Shown piece after piece: positions 35,501 to 47,401 of a stretch of 64,000 nt of DNA. The notes under the pieces were generated by a model, which ran no database searches, was not told where the DNA came from, and saw only the letters and a program-made list of their open reading frames with translations. The DNA is taken from positions 1,116,001 to 1,180,000 of the forward strand of contig JALIRH010000098.1 of NCBI GenBank assembly GCA_023055505.1, given 5' to 3'. The translations under genes were made by a program, and so were the position numbers. Source of the DNA: Callipepla californica brunnescens. Taxonomy: Eukaryota; Chordata; Aves; Galliformes; Odontophoridae. Position 1 is the first letter of the stretch. Every line of letters begins with the position of its first letter.

Positions 35501-36804
35501 CAAATCTAACCCTAATTCTACCCTAACACTAACCCCTAACCCTACCCTAACCCTAACCCTACCCTACCCCTGACTCAAACCCTACCCTTAACCCTCCTTA
35601 ACCCTACCCTAACCCTTACCTAACCCTAACCCTACCCTAACCCTTAACCCTAACCCTACCCTAACATTTACCCTAACCCCTAACCATAACCCTAACACTA
35701 ACCCTAACCCTAACCTTACCCTACCCTAACCGTGACCCTAACCCCTAACCCCAACCCATAAGCCCTAACCCCAAACCCTTACCTAACCCAAACCCTACCC
35801 TAATCCTAACCCTAACCCTGCCCCTAACCCTAACACAAACCCCTAACCCTACCCTAGCCCTACCCTACACCTAACCCTACCCTAGCCCTAACCCCTAACC
35901 CAAACCCTAACCTTACCCTAAACCTACCCTTACCCTAACTCTAACCCTAACACTAACCCTACCCTAACTCTTACCCTATCCCTAACGCTAAGCCCTAACC
36001 CTGACACTGACCCTAACTCCTAACCCTAACCCTTACCGAAAATTCTAATCCAACCCTAACCCTAACCCTACCCTAACCCTACCCATACCCCTACCCCTAC
36101 ACTAACCCTTACCCTAACCCTTACCTATCCCTAACCCTAGCCCTACCCTAACCCTAACCCTTACCCTATCCCTAACCCTTACCCTAACCCTTACCTATCT
36201 CTAACCCTACCCTAACCCTTAACCCTAACCCTTAACCCTAACCCTACCCTAACCCTCCAATCTAACCCTAATTCTACTCTAACCCTAACCCTACCCTAAC
36301 CCTAAACCCTAACCCTACCATAACCCTATTGATGGACCCTAGTTCTACCCTAACCCTAACCCCTAACACCTAACCCTAACACCTAACCCTTTGCTAACCC
36401 TATTGATGGACCCTAACTGTAACACTAACCCTACCCGTAATCCTACCCCTAACCCTTACCGAACCCTAACTCTAACCCTTACCCTACCCTAACCCTAACC
36501 CTTACCCTAAACCTAACCCTACCCTAATTCTAACCCTAACCCTGACCCTATCCCTAAACCTAACCCCTGACCCTAACCCCTAACCTTAACCCCTAACCCT
36601 AACCCTACCCTTACCCTAACCCTACACCCTAACCCTAAACCCTACCCTAACCTAACCCTAACCCTACCCTAACCCTAAAACCCTAACCCTACCTCACACC
36701 CTACCCTTTAACCCTGACCCTAATACTTACCCTAACCATTATCTAACCCTAACCCTACCCCATCCCTACCCTACCCCTTAAACCTAACCCTAACCCTACC
36801 CTAA
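26571..36804 (+). repeat. 10 kb degenerate CCCTAA array
   Basis: Telomere-like repeats with the C-rich strand on +, with frequent 5-, 7- and 8-base variants (CCCTA, CCCCTAA, CCCTTAC). Non-telomeric tags recur: CCCTATTGATGGACCC (~27900, 27988, 28150, 28468, 30369, 32520, 32608, 33805, 36325, 36402) and CCAGATCCCTAACCC (~29603, ~32072). These show higher-order duplication. No gene, RNA gene or ERV piece seen. It ends abruptly at ~36804. Confidence 0.93.
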
Positions 36805-37788
36805 CGGTGTCAGAATGTGACAGTCACAATATCAAAGTATCACAATGTCAGAATGTCAGTGTCACAAGGTTAGAATTTCACAATGCCAAAATATTACAAT
36901 GTGAGAATCTAAAAATGTCACAGTGTCAGAATGTCACAATGCAAAAATGAAAGACTGTCACAATACCAGAAGGTAAAAATTTCACAGTCAGAATATTACA
37001 GTGTCACAATGTCAGAAGGTCGCATTTTCAGAATGTCAGTACGTGAGGATGTCAGAACGTCACAATGTCACAAAGTGAGAATATGAGAATGTCAGAATAA
37101 CAGAATGTCAGAATGTGAGAACGAAATGATGTCAGAATGTGATTATGTGAGAATGTCCGAATTTCAGAATGTCAGAATGTCACAACGTCAGAATGCAAGA
37201 ATATCAGAATGTCCTAAGTTGAGAATGTCACAATGTATCTGAATAGAAGAATGTAACATTGGCACAATCTCAGAATGTAACAAAGACATCACATCATAAT
37301 GTCAGAATGTCAGAATTTCACAACTTCACAATGTCACAATGAGAGAATTTCAGAACGCAGCAATGTAACAATCTGAGAATGTCACAATATCAGATTGTCA
37401 GAATGTCAGAATGACAAAATGTGAGAATATCACAATATCACTATGCCAGATTCCCAAAATGCCACGATGTCACAATCTCAGAATGTCAGAATCACAGAAT
37501 TTGACACTGCGAGAATATCACAAAGTCACAAAGCCACAATGTCATAATATCACAATATCACAATGTCAGAATGTCACTATGGCAGATTGTCAGAATGCCA
37601 GAACATCAGAAGGTGAGAATATAAGAATGTCAGAATGTCACAATGTCACAATGAGAGAATATTAGAATGTCACAATGTCAACATGTCAGAATGTGAGAAA
37701 GGGAGAATGTCATGATGTCAGAATGTCTTAATGTCAGAATGTCAAATCGTCACAACCTCCCAATTAAAATTCAGGGAATATGACTGTG

Positions 37789-38705
37789 TGTGAAAGACAG
37801 CAACTGTTTTTGACTTTTGTTGTCTCAAAGCTTGCTTCATGAGGTCTTTCTGGCTAGAAGACTCTAATTGACAACTGCTTGGAGAAGCTGATCATCACAA
37901 AGGACAATAATACTTGTATGGCACCGAAAGTACTACTCCTGTTGATTTATCTGTTGGGCCAGATGTCTTGGGTGGGCACAAATCAAACTAATGCCAGAAC
38001 ACGGAGGCAGCTAAAGAAAGCAGGATAGACACCCTGTTGTCCCTACAAAACAAGCCTCTCTTAAAACAAAACACCCACATGAATGGTGAGGAGCTTTTCT
38101 CCTTCAAGGTTTGAAAATTTAAAGCCAAACTGACCTTTAGGTTTAATCCCCTCGATAACCAGAGTCTGGAATGTGATGAATATGCATGTGCTATACCTTT
38201 AAATAGCTATTCATTTCTCTCTTACGTGCGCATGTTTGGTGAAGCAATCCCCCATGTACCCAGCGCGCCGCTTGACAGAACTCATTGGTGTGTCGAGTTG
38301 CTCAGTTGGTTTTCTCGACACCACTAAACCAAAGACTTTGAAGAAGAGACTTTCCTGAGGGAAAAACCTCTTTGGAAGAACCCCCCTGCACAGCGCCTGC
38401 TTGCTGCAAAACTTCCCGGCTTTCTCCCATCCCCCGCGGAGACCAGACGAATTCCTGAGACCAACGGACTACGGACCTCGCCAGATCCACGGTGCTGATG
38501 CTCTCTCTTTCTTGCTTTCTGCCAAGTCTCTTCGCTTTTCATCTCTTTTCTATCACCCATCTTCCCTTCCCCATATCCCTAAAAAACTACTTATTGTAAT
38601 AAACTGGTTGGGCTAAAATTTGAACCATTGCCTTTTAATCTCACCATCGGGTATACACATACATATAAAGAACCTCATCTCCCTCCTTTATTTTGGAGCG
38701 TGACA
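37789..38705 (+). mobile_element. 917-bp LTR-like insertion with target-site duplication
   Basis: Unique sequence with TGTG...GACA ends inside the octamer array, flanked by CTGTG on both sides (37784-37788 and 38706-38710). The empty-site sequence is recoverable from the related blocks at ~39650 and ~40480. A TATA-like TTTAAATAG (~38199) and AATAAA (38598-38603) fit an LTR promoter and poly(A) signal. No internal direct repeat is seen, so a solo LTR of unusual length is the simplest reading. Which retroelement family it belongs to is not recognised. Confidence 0.7.
37918..38028 (+). CDS. 36-codon ORF with signal-peptide-like sequence inside the 917-bp LTR
   Basis: ATG is followed by a hydrophobic stretch (KVLLLLIYLLGQMSWVG), a sequon (NQT) and a basic RTRR motif like a furin site, then a stop. 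It resembles the leader of a retroviral Env placed in an LTR or leader exon, but it is short and could be chance. No downstream Env reading frame is present. Confidence 0.3.
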   Translation: MAPKVLLLLIYLLGQMSWVGTNQTNARTRRQLKKAG

Positions 38706-39878
38706 CTGTGTCAAAACGTCACAATGAGAGAATATGAAAAAGTGAGAACATCACAATGACCGAATGTCAGAATGTCGCAATTAGAAAATCGGGGAATATC
38801 AAAATGTCACAACGTCACAATGAGAGATAATAACACCAAGTGAATGACAATGTCACAGTGTCACAATGAGAGTATCTCAGAATGTCAGAACTTCTGAATG
38901 TCAAAATGTCACAAAGTCCAAATATCACAATGACAGAATGTCAGAATGACAGATTCCCACAGTTTCAGAATGTCAGAATGTGGTAATGAGAGAAAGTCAA
39001 AATATCGGAATGTCAGAATGTCACAAGGAGAGAATGTCAGAGTGTCACAATGCTATAATGTCAAAATGTCAGAACATCAGAAGGTCAGAATATCACAATG
39101 TCACAACGAGAGAACCTCAAAATGTCACCAAGAGAGACTGTCAAACTATCAGAATGTGAGAATGAGTGAATGTCACAATGAGAGATGGCCACAATTTTAG
39201 AATGCCAGATTGTGAGAATGTCAGAATGTGAAAACGCCAGAATGGGAGTGAGTGAATGTCACAACATCAAAATGTCATAACGTCAGAATGAACCAATGTG
39301 AGAGTGCCTGAATGTCACAGTATGAGAACGTCACAATATCACAAATCTCAGAATTTCAGTGTCAGAATGAGAGAATGTCACAATGCCACAATGAGAGAAT
39401 GTCGCAATTACAGATTATTGATATATCAGAATGTCAGAATACGAGAAAGTGAGAATGTCCCAATGTCAGAATATCAGAATGAGGGAAAGAGAGAAATTCA
39501 TGATGTCAGAATGTCAAATTGTCACAAAGTCACAATATCACAATGAGAGAATATCAGAAAGTGAGAATATGCCAATGAATGAATGACACATTGTGAGAAT
39601 GTCAGAATGTCAGAACGTCAGAATATCAGAATTACAAAATCAGGGAATATGACTGTGTCACAATGTCACAAAGAGAGAATATGAAAAAGTGAGAATATCA
39701 CAACGACCGAATGTCAGAACGTGACAATGTCACAATGTCAGAATGAGGGAAAGAGAGAATGTCATGAAGTCAGAATGTCAACTTGTCCCAATGCCACAAT
39801 AGCACAGTAAGAGAATATCAGAAAGTGAGAATTATGACAGTGACTGAATGTCACGATGTGAGAAAGTCAGAATATTAG

Positions 39879-40211
39879 TATAGGGCAAATAACCCCCAAA
39901 AAAGCACTCCATGGAAATTGTGCGAAAGGCGGTATATTTTAGGTAGGCTTAAGAAAATGGTATACAAACAAGAAGAAAAGAGAGGAGCTCACCTTGATGA
40001 TGGTCGAGGCTCGCTAATAACTCCAAAAGGGAGGGATCTCTAACAAGAGAACCTTCCCTGCTGGAGGTCAGCCCTTAAATGGGGTCTTGGCAGAGGTGGA
40101 GTCAAACTCCACCCCTTCCAATCACACTCACTTGTGCCCCTGCAGCTGACTCAGGGCTTGCCTCAGGTGATCAATCAGTGGTTCAGGCCATGATTCAACA
40201 GTTCCCATACA
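39879..40211 (-). mobile_element. 333-bp solo LTR-like insertion
   Basis: Unique sequence in the octamer array, flanked by ATTAG at 39874-39878 and 40212-40216. Read on the minus strand it begins TGTATGGGAAC and ends CCCTATA, so the last dinucleotide is TA in place of CA. Size, ends and 5-bp duplication fit a solo LTR. Family not recognised. Confidence 0.65.
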
Positions 40212-42494
40212 ATTAGAATGTCAGAATGTCACCATGAGAGTATCTCAGAATGTCACAATGTCAGAATGTCACAATGATAGAATGTCAAAATGGCAGCATG
40301 TGTCTGTGAGAGAATGTCACAATGACAGAATAGAAATATGTCAGAATATAGCAATGAGAGAATGTTAGAATGCAACAATGTCAACATGTCAGAATGGGAG
40401 AAAGTGAGAATGTCATGATGTCAGAGTGTCTTAATGTCAGAATGTCAAATCTTCACTGTGTCACAACTACAAGATTAGGGAATATGACTGTGTCAGAAAG
40501 TCACAATAAGAGGAGATGAAAAAGAGAGAATATCACAATGACCGAGTGTCACAATGTAAGAAAGTGAGAATGTGAGAATGTCAAAATGTCAGAATGACAG
40601 AATATCACTATGTCACAATGTCGCAATGTCTCAAGGTCAGAATATCAATATGTAACAGTGTAAGAACGTCACAAATACCACAATGGGAGAATGACAGATT
40701 GTCACGATTACAGAATTTCAGAATGTGAAAATATCAGAATGTCACAATGTCAGATTCTGAGAATGTCACACTGACAGAATGTCAGAATGAAAGATTTTCC
40801 AAATTCCAGAATGTCACTATGTCACAACGTCAGAATGACGCATTGTCAAAATGCTAGAATGTCACAATGTCACAAGGTGAGAACATCACAATGGCAGATT
40901 GTCATAATGCCAGAACATCAGAAGGTGAGAATATTAGAATGCCACAATGTCACAATGTCACCATGAGAGTATCTCAGAATGTCACAATGTCAAAATGTCA
41001 GAATGAGGGAAAGAGAGAATGTCATGATGTCAGAATGTCTTAACGTCAGAATGTCAAATTGTCACAACGTCACAATATCACAATGAGAGAATATCAGAAA
41101 GTGAGAATATGACAATGACCGAATGACACATTGTGAGAATGTCAGAATGCCAGAATGTCAGAATGTCACAATGTCAAAATGTGTGAATGTCTGAATGTCA
41201 CCATGAGAGAGAGTCAGAGTTTTACAATGTCACAATGTGAGAATGTCTGAACGTCAGAATGAGGGAGAGTTAGAATTTCAGAATGTCACAGTGTCACAAT
41301 GTCATCATGTCACAATATCAGAATGTTGCATTGTCACAATGTGAGAATGACAGGTTGTCACAATTCCAGAATTTCAGAATGTCAACATGTCTGAATGTCA
41401 CAATGTCACAATTTCACTATGTCACAACGCTAGAATGTCATAATATCAGAAAGTGAGAATATCACAATGGCAGATTGTCATAATGCCAGAACTTCAGAAG
41501 GTGAGAATATTAGAATGTCACAATGTCACAATGTTACAATGTGAGTATCTCAGAATGTCACAATGCCAGAATATCAGAATGGCAGAATATGAGAAAGTGA
41601 GAATGTCACAATGTCAAAATGTCAGAATGAGAGAAAGAGAGAATCTCATGATGTCGGAATGTCTTAATGTCAGAATGTCAAATTGTCACAACGTCACGAT
41701 ATCACAATGAGAGAATATCAGAAAGTGAGAATATGACAATGACCGAATGACACAATGTGAGAACGTTAGAATGTGAGAATGTCAGGATTGGAGAATGTCA
41801 CAGAGTCACAATGACAGATTGCCACAATTTCAGAATGTCAGTGTATCACAATGCCACAAAGTCACAATATCAGTATGTCATGAAGATAGAATGTCACAAT
41901 GACAACATATGACTGTGACAGAACGTCACAATGTCAGATGATAAATATGGCCGAAAATCACAATGAGAGAATGTTAGAATGTCACAATGTTAACATGTCA
42001 GAACGTGAGAAAGTGAGAATGCCACAATGCCACGATGTGAGAATCTCACAATGTCACAATGAGAGAGAGTCAGAATTTCACAGTATCAGAATTTTGCATT
42101 GTCACAATGTGAGAATGACAGATTGTCACATTTCCAGAATTTCAGAATGTCCAAATATCTGAATGTCACAATAGCAGAATGTGAGAGTATCACAATGACA
42201 GAATGTCAGAATGACAGGTTGTCACAATTCCAGAATGTCACTATGTCACAATGCTAGAATGTCAGAATGTCAGAATGTGAAAACAGCACAAGGGCAGGTT
42301 GTCATAATGCCAGAACTTCAGAATGTGAGAATATTAGAATGTCATAATGTCAGAATGGGAGAATGTCACAATGGCAGGTTGTCATAATTCCAGAAGTTCA
42401 GAATGGGAGAATATTAGAATGTAACAATGTTGCAATGTGACAATGAGAGTATCTCAGAACGTCACAATGTCAGAATGTCAGAATGCCAGAATAA

Positions 42495-45400
42495 GAGAAA
42501 AGAAAGGTATGAGGAGGCTATGGGGAAGCTATGGGGCAGCTATTGGGCAGCAGTGGGGCAGCTATGGGGCAGTAGTAGGGCAGCTATAAGGCAGCTATGG
42601 GGCAGCAGTGGGGCAGCTATGGGGCGGCTATGAGGAAGCCATTGGGCAGCTATGGGGCAGAAGTGAGGCAGCAATCAGGCAGCAGTGAGGCAGCTATGAG
42701 GAGGCTATGGGGCAGCTATGGGTCAGCTATCGAGAGGCTATGGGGCAGCTATGGGGCGGCGATGAGGCAGACATGGGGCAGCTATGGGGGAGCAGTGAGG
42801 CAGCTATGGGGAGGCTATGGGGCAGTAGTTGGGCAGCTATAGGGCGGCTATGGGGAAGCCATTGGGCAGCTATGGGGCAGTAGTGAAGCAGCTATGGGTC
42901 AGTAGTTTGGCAGCTATGACGAGGCTATGGGAAGGCCATGGGGAAGCGATGGGGCAGCTCTGAGGCAGACAAAATGTAGCTATGGGGGAGCAGTGAGGCA
43001 GCTATGGGGTGGCTATGGGGCAGTAGTGGGGCAGCTATGGGGCAGCTATGAGGTAGCCATGGGGCAGCTATGGGGAAGCAGCGAGGGAGCTATGGGGTAG
43101 CAGTGAGGCAGCTATGATGAGGCTATGGGGAGGCTATGGGGCAGCCACGGTGCAGCTATGGGGCAGCAGTGGGGCAGCTATGGGCAGCAGTAAGGAAGCT
43201 ATTGAGAAGGCTATGGGGGCAGCTATGGGGTGGCTATGGGGCAGCTATAGAGCGGCAATGTGGCAGTAGTGGGGCACCTATAAGGCAGCTATGGGGCAGC
43301 AGTGGGACAGCTATGGGGCGGCTATTAGGCAGCCATGGGGTGGCAATGGGGCAGCAGTGAGGCAGCTATGGGGCGGCTATGGGGCTGAAGTGGGGCAGCT
43401 ATGAGGAGTCTCTTGAGAGGCTATGGAGCAGCTATGGGGCAGCAGTGGGGTAGCAGGAGGAGACTATGGGGAGGCTATGAAGCAGGTATGGGGCAGCAGT
43501 GGGGCAGCTATGGGGCGACTATGGGGCAGCAGTTGAGCAGCTATGGGGCAGCCATGGGGCAGCTATGTGGCAGTAGTGAAACAGCTATGGTGTAGCTATA
43601 AGCGAGCCTTGGGGCAGCAAGGGGCAGTAGTAAGGCAGCTATGGGGCAGCAGTGGGGCAGCTATGATGAGACTATGGGAAGGCCATGAGGAAGCTATGGG
43701 GCATCTTTGAGGCAGACAAAAAGTAGCTGTGGGGCTGCAGTGAGGCAGCTATGGGGCAGCTGTGGGGCAGCTATTGTGTAGCAGTGAGGCATCTATGAGG
43801 AGGCTATGGGGAGGATATGAGGCAGTTATGGGGCAGAAGTGAGGCAGCTATGGGGTGGCTATAGGGCAGCAGTGGGGCAGGTATGGGGCAACAAAGAGGC
43901 AGCCATGGGGCAGCAGTGGGGCAGCTTTGAGGCTACGGGGCGGCTATGGGGCAGTAGTGGGGTAGCTACGGGGCAGCAGTGAGGAAGCTAAGGGGAAGCA
44001 ATGGGGCAGCTTTGAGGATGCTATTGGGAAGCCATGGGGCAGCAATGGGGCGGCTATGAGGCAGCGATGGGGAAGCTATGGGGCAGCAGTGAGGCAGGTA
44101 TGGGGCAGTAGTAAGGCAGCTACGGGGCAGCAGTGGGGCAAATATGAGGAGGCTCTGAGGAAACTATGGGGCAGCTATGGGGCAGCAGTGAGGCAGTTAT
44201 ACAACAGGTATGAGGCACTTATCAAGCAGCTATGGGTCAGCTATGAGGAGGCTATGGGGCAGATGTGGTGCAGCAGTGGGGCAGCTAAGGCAGCTATGGG
44301 GAGGCTATGGGGCAGCAGTGTGGGCAACTATGAGGAGACTATGGGGAGGCTATGAGGCAGCTATGGGGCAGTAGTCGGGCAGCTATTGGACGGCTATGAG
44401 GCAGCCATGGGGCAGCTATGGGGCAGCAGTGAGACAGCTATGGGGCAAGTATGGGGAGGCTATGGGGCAGCGACGGGGTGGCTATGGGGCAGTAGTGGGG
44501 CAGCTATGGTGAGGTTATGAGGCAGCCATGGGGTAGGTATGAGAAACCAGTGAGGCAGCTATGGGGCAGTAGTGGAGCAGCTATGAGGCAGCAGTGGGTC
44601 AGCTATGGGGTGGCTATGAGGCAGCAGTGGGTCAGCTATGGGGTGGCTATGAGGCAGCCATGGGGCAGCTATGGGACAGCAGTGGGGCAGCTATGAGGTA
44701 GCCATGGGGCACCTATGGGGAAGCAGCGAGGGAGATATGGGGTAGCAGTGAGGCAGCTATGAGGAAGCTATGGGGAGGCTATGGGGCAGATATGTAACGG
44801 CTATGAGGCAGCCACGGTGCAGTTATGGGGCAGCCACGGTGCAGCTATGGGGCAGCAGTAAGGAAGCTACGAGAAGGCTATGGAGGCAGCTATCGGGTGG
44901 CTATGAGACAGCTATGGGGCAACTATGAGGCAGCCGTAGGGCAGCTATGGTGCAGCAGTGAGGCAGCAATTAGGCAGAAGTTGGGCAGATATGGGGCAGC
45001 AGTGAGGCAGCTATGAGGAGGCTATGGGGTAGCTATGGGGCAGCAGAGAGGCAGCTATGGGGCACGAGTGAGGCAGCTATGGGTTAGCTATGAGGAGGCC
45101 TTGAGGAGGCTATGGGGCAGATATGGGGCAGCAGTGGGGCAGCTAAGGCAGCTATGGGAAGGCTATGGGGCAGCAGTGTGGGCAACTATGAGGAGACTAT
45201 GGGGAGGCTATGAGGCAGCTATGGGGCAGCAGTCGGGCAGATATAAGGCAGCTATTGGGAAGCAGTGGGGCAGCTGTGGGGCGGCTATTAGGCAGCCTTT
45301 GGGCACCTATTGGGCAGCAGTGAGGCAGGTATGGGGCAGCTATGAGAACGTTATCTGGCAGCTATGGGGCAGCAGTGGGGCAGCAATAACGCAGTAGTGG

Positions 45401-46544
45401 GGCAGCTATGGGGCAGTAGTGGGGCAGCAATGAGGACGCTATAGGGAGACTATGGGGCATGTATGGAGCGGCTAGGAGGCAGCTATGGGGCAGGTATGAG
45501 GCAGCCATGGGGTGGCTGTGGGGCAGCAGTGAGGCAGCTATGAAGAGGCTATGGAAATGCTATAGGGCAGCAGTGGGGCAGCTACGGAGCGGCTATGAGG
45601 CAGCCATTTTGCATCTATGGGGCAGCAGTGGGGCAGCTACGAGGAAGCTATAGGGCAGCTATGGGACAGCAGTGGGGCAGCTATGGTGCGGCTATGAGGC
45701 AGCCATGAGGCAGACACGGGGCAGCAGTGGGGCAGCTATGGTGCGGCTATGAGGCAGCCATGAGGCAGATATGGGGCAGCAGTGGGGCAGCTATGAGCAG
45801 GCTTTGGGGCGGCTGTGGAGCAGCAGTGGGGAAGCTATGGGGCAGTAGTGGGGCAACTATAAGTTAGCAGTGGGGCAGCTATGGGGCGGCTATGGGGCAG
45901 CAGTGGGGCAGCTATGAGGAGGTTATGGGGCAGCCATTGGCAGCTATGGGGCTGCAGTGAGGCAGCAATGGGGCAGCAGTGGGGCAGCTATGGGGCGGCT
46001 CTAAGGCAGCAGTGATGCAGATATCGAGCAGCTCTGAGGAGGCTATGAGGCCGCTATGAGGCAGTAGTGGGGCAGCTATGGGGCAGCTATGGGGCAGCAG
46101 TGGGGTGGCTATGTGGCAGCAATGGGGCAGCCATGGGGCAGGTATGGGGCTGCAGTGGGACAGCTATGAGGAGGCTATTGGGCAGGTATAGAGCGGCTAT
46201 GTGGCAGTAGTCGGGCAGCTATTGGGCAGCTATTGGGAAGCCGTGGGGCAGCTATCGGGCGGCTATTATACAGCCATGGAGCAGCTATGGTGCAGCAGTG
46301 TTGCAGCTATGAGGAGGCTATGGGGAGGCTATGGAGCAGCTATGGGGCGGCTATCTGGTGGCTATGAGGCAGCTATCGGGCAGCTCTGAGGAGGCTATGG
46401 GGCCACTATGAGGCAGTAGTGGGGCAGCTATGGGGCAGCAGTGGGGTGGCTATGGGGTGGCAGCGGGGCAGCAGTGGGGCAGCCATGGGGCAGCTATGGG
46501 GCTGCAGTGGGGCAGCTATGAGGAGGCTATGGGGCAGCAGTGGG
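42495..46544 (+). repeat. 11-bp CTATGGGGCAG satellite array (proximal block)
   Basis: Tandem 11-mers CTATGGGGCAG with common variants CAGTGGGGCAG and CTATGAGGAGG. Because 11 is not a multiple of 3, each frame cycles through an 11-residue repeat (QLWGSYGAAMG) with few stops, which explains the many long ORFs. It lies in the interval between SGF29 exon 1 and its terminal exon. Confidence 0.93.
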
Positions 46545-46885
46545 GCTGCTGGTTTCCCCCCGCTTCTTTTGTTGGAGTCCTCGCCCCTTCCATGGTTGCC
46601 CACCAATGAGGACTGGCTGATCCCTCCCCCACATCGACGGCCCCGGACCCACAACCCCGACCCCAGCCCCATAACCCCGACCCCACATCTGCAGCCCCAG
46701 CCCCATAACAGAGCCTTCAGACCCCTAACTGAGCACCCGGACTTAGAACCGAGCATCGAGCCCCCATTAGCCCCAACCCCAGCCCCACATCCCCGTCCCT
46801 CACCCAACTCCGCCCCACCCCACCCACACCCTATTCCCCCCTTCTCCCTCCGCCACCCCACTCCTCCCCCCCTCCCCTTTCCCAC
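46545..46885 (-). other. Unique GC-rich segment, putative SGF29 intron 1 start
   Basis: C-rich on + (CCCCGACCCCAGCCCCATAAC units at ~46640-46710). It begins at the exon 1 splice donor CAG^GTGGGAAAGG (GT on minus at 46885-46884). I looked for exon 2 of SGF29 on the minus strand and found nothing convincing. The block ends where the 11-bp array starts. Confidence 0.55.
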
Positions 46886-46960
46886 CTGCGTGTGCGCGAG
46901 CAGCCGCTGTAGCTCCCCCAGGAGCTCCACGTTGCGCGACCTCCCGCCCCCCAACGCCAT
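46886..46960 (-). CDS. SGF29: SGF29 first coding exon
   Basis: On the minus strand an ATG in good context (GGCCATGG) opens a 25-codon frame: MALGGGRSRNVELLGELQ, then RLLAHTQ, ending at a consensus splice donor. Vertebrate SGF29 starts with a 25-residue segment of the same pattern (MAL..., S-R, E-L-L-x-E-L, ending T-Q) before the coiled coil that contacts the SAGA histone acetyltransferase module. By eye about half the residues agree and no gap is needed. The divergent GC-rich promoter upstream and the SGF29 terminal exon on the same strand 22.5 kb downstream support the call. The remaining exons, including the coiled coil and most of the tandem Tudor domain, were not found in the window. Confidence 0.75.
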
Positions 46961-47059
46961 GGCCGAACAGCCCCACCCCCACTGCGCGCGGCTCTGGGAA
47001 TAGCACTACGCGTGCGCCGGTCCCGGAAGCCGGAAACGGAAGTCCCCCCCCCCCCGCAG
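46961..47059. promoter_or_regulatory. Divergent promoter between SGF29 exon 1 and the GGC-repeat ORF
   Basis: About 100 bp between the two opposed ATGs. It contains clustered ETS/GABP-type sites, CCGGAAGCCGGAAACGGAAG (~47023-47042), and GCGCGCGG, with no TATA box. This is typical of a CpG-island bidirectional promoter. Transcription is inferred only. Confidence 0.5.
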
Positions 47060-47401
47060 ATGAACGGAGCGGTGGAGTACTATGGCGGCGGCGGTGGCGG
47101 CGCCGCGGAAACCGCGGAAACCGCGAGTTGGAGCGGCGGCGGCGGCGGCGGCTCCGTTGCCGTGGGAACCGCGGAAACTGCGGAAACTGCGGAAACCGCG
47201 GAAACCGCGCGTTGGAGCGGCGGCGGCGGCGGCGGCTCCGTTGCCGCGGAAACCGCACGTTGGAGCGGCGGCGGCGGCTGTACGGGAGGCACTGTGAGCT
47301 TTGGGGGTGGGGCTGGGCAGGGGCAGCGGCAGCGGCAGCGGCAGCGGGGGAGGGGCGGGGCAGGATTCCGGGGCCGCGCGGCGCTCTCTTTTTTCCCCTA
47401 G
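47060..47401 (+). CDS. Putative 113-aa GGC-repeat protein or 5' exon (unrecognised)
   Basis: An ATG follows CCCCCGCAG; the frame reads MNGAVEYYGGGGGG and then alternates polyglycine from (GGC)n with Ala-Glu-Thr repeats from a 9-bp GCGGAAACC repeat, a QRQRQRQR run and a Gly/Arg-rich end, with the stop at 47399-47401 just before the 11-bp array. The opening residues look like a genuine N-terminus and the frame stays open across all the trinucleotide repeats, but the repeats themselves leave other frames open too. It could be a 5' UTR with CGG repeats, a truncated first exon, or no gene. Confidence 0.35.
   Translation: MNGAVEYYGGGGGGAAETAETASWSGGGGGGSVAVGTAETAETAETAETARWSGGGGGGSVAAETARWSGGGGCTGGTVSFGGGAGQGQRQRQRQRGRGGAGFRGRAALSFFP

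Larger units (their letters stand above)
36805..42494 (+). repeat. 8-bp GTCAGAAT/GTCACAAT satellite array
   Basis: About 5.7 kb (including two LTR insertions) built from octamers ATGTCAGA/ATGTCACA with many substitutions. Longer duplicated blocks are visible, for example the segment around AGGGAATATGACTGTGTC near 37775, 39645 and 40475. Met/Ser/Asn-rich ORFs are repeat artefacts. Boundaries with the CCCTAA array and the 11-bp array are sharp. Confidence 0.92.

Noticed and set aside
36805..42494. CRISPR-like regularity in the octamer array
   Set aside because: There are no spacers between constant repeats: the 8-mers are contiguous and variable, and the genome is eukaryotic.
46406..46958. 184-aa minus-strand ORF continuing from SGF29 exon 1
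   Set aside because: Only the first 25 codons match SGF29; the rest reads through a consensus splice donor into intron and satellite.
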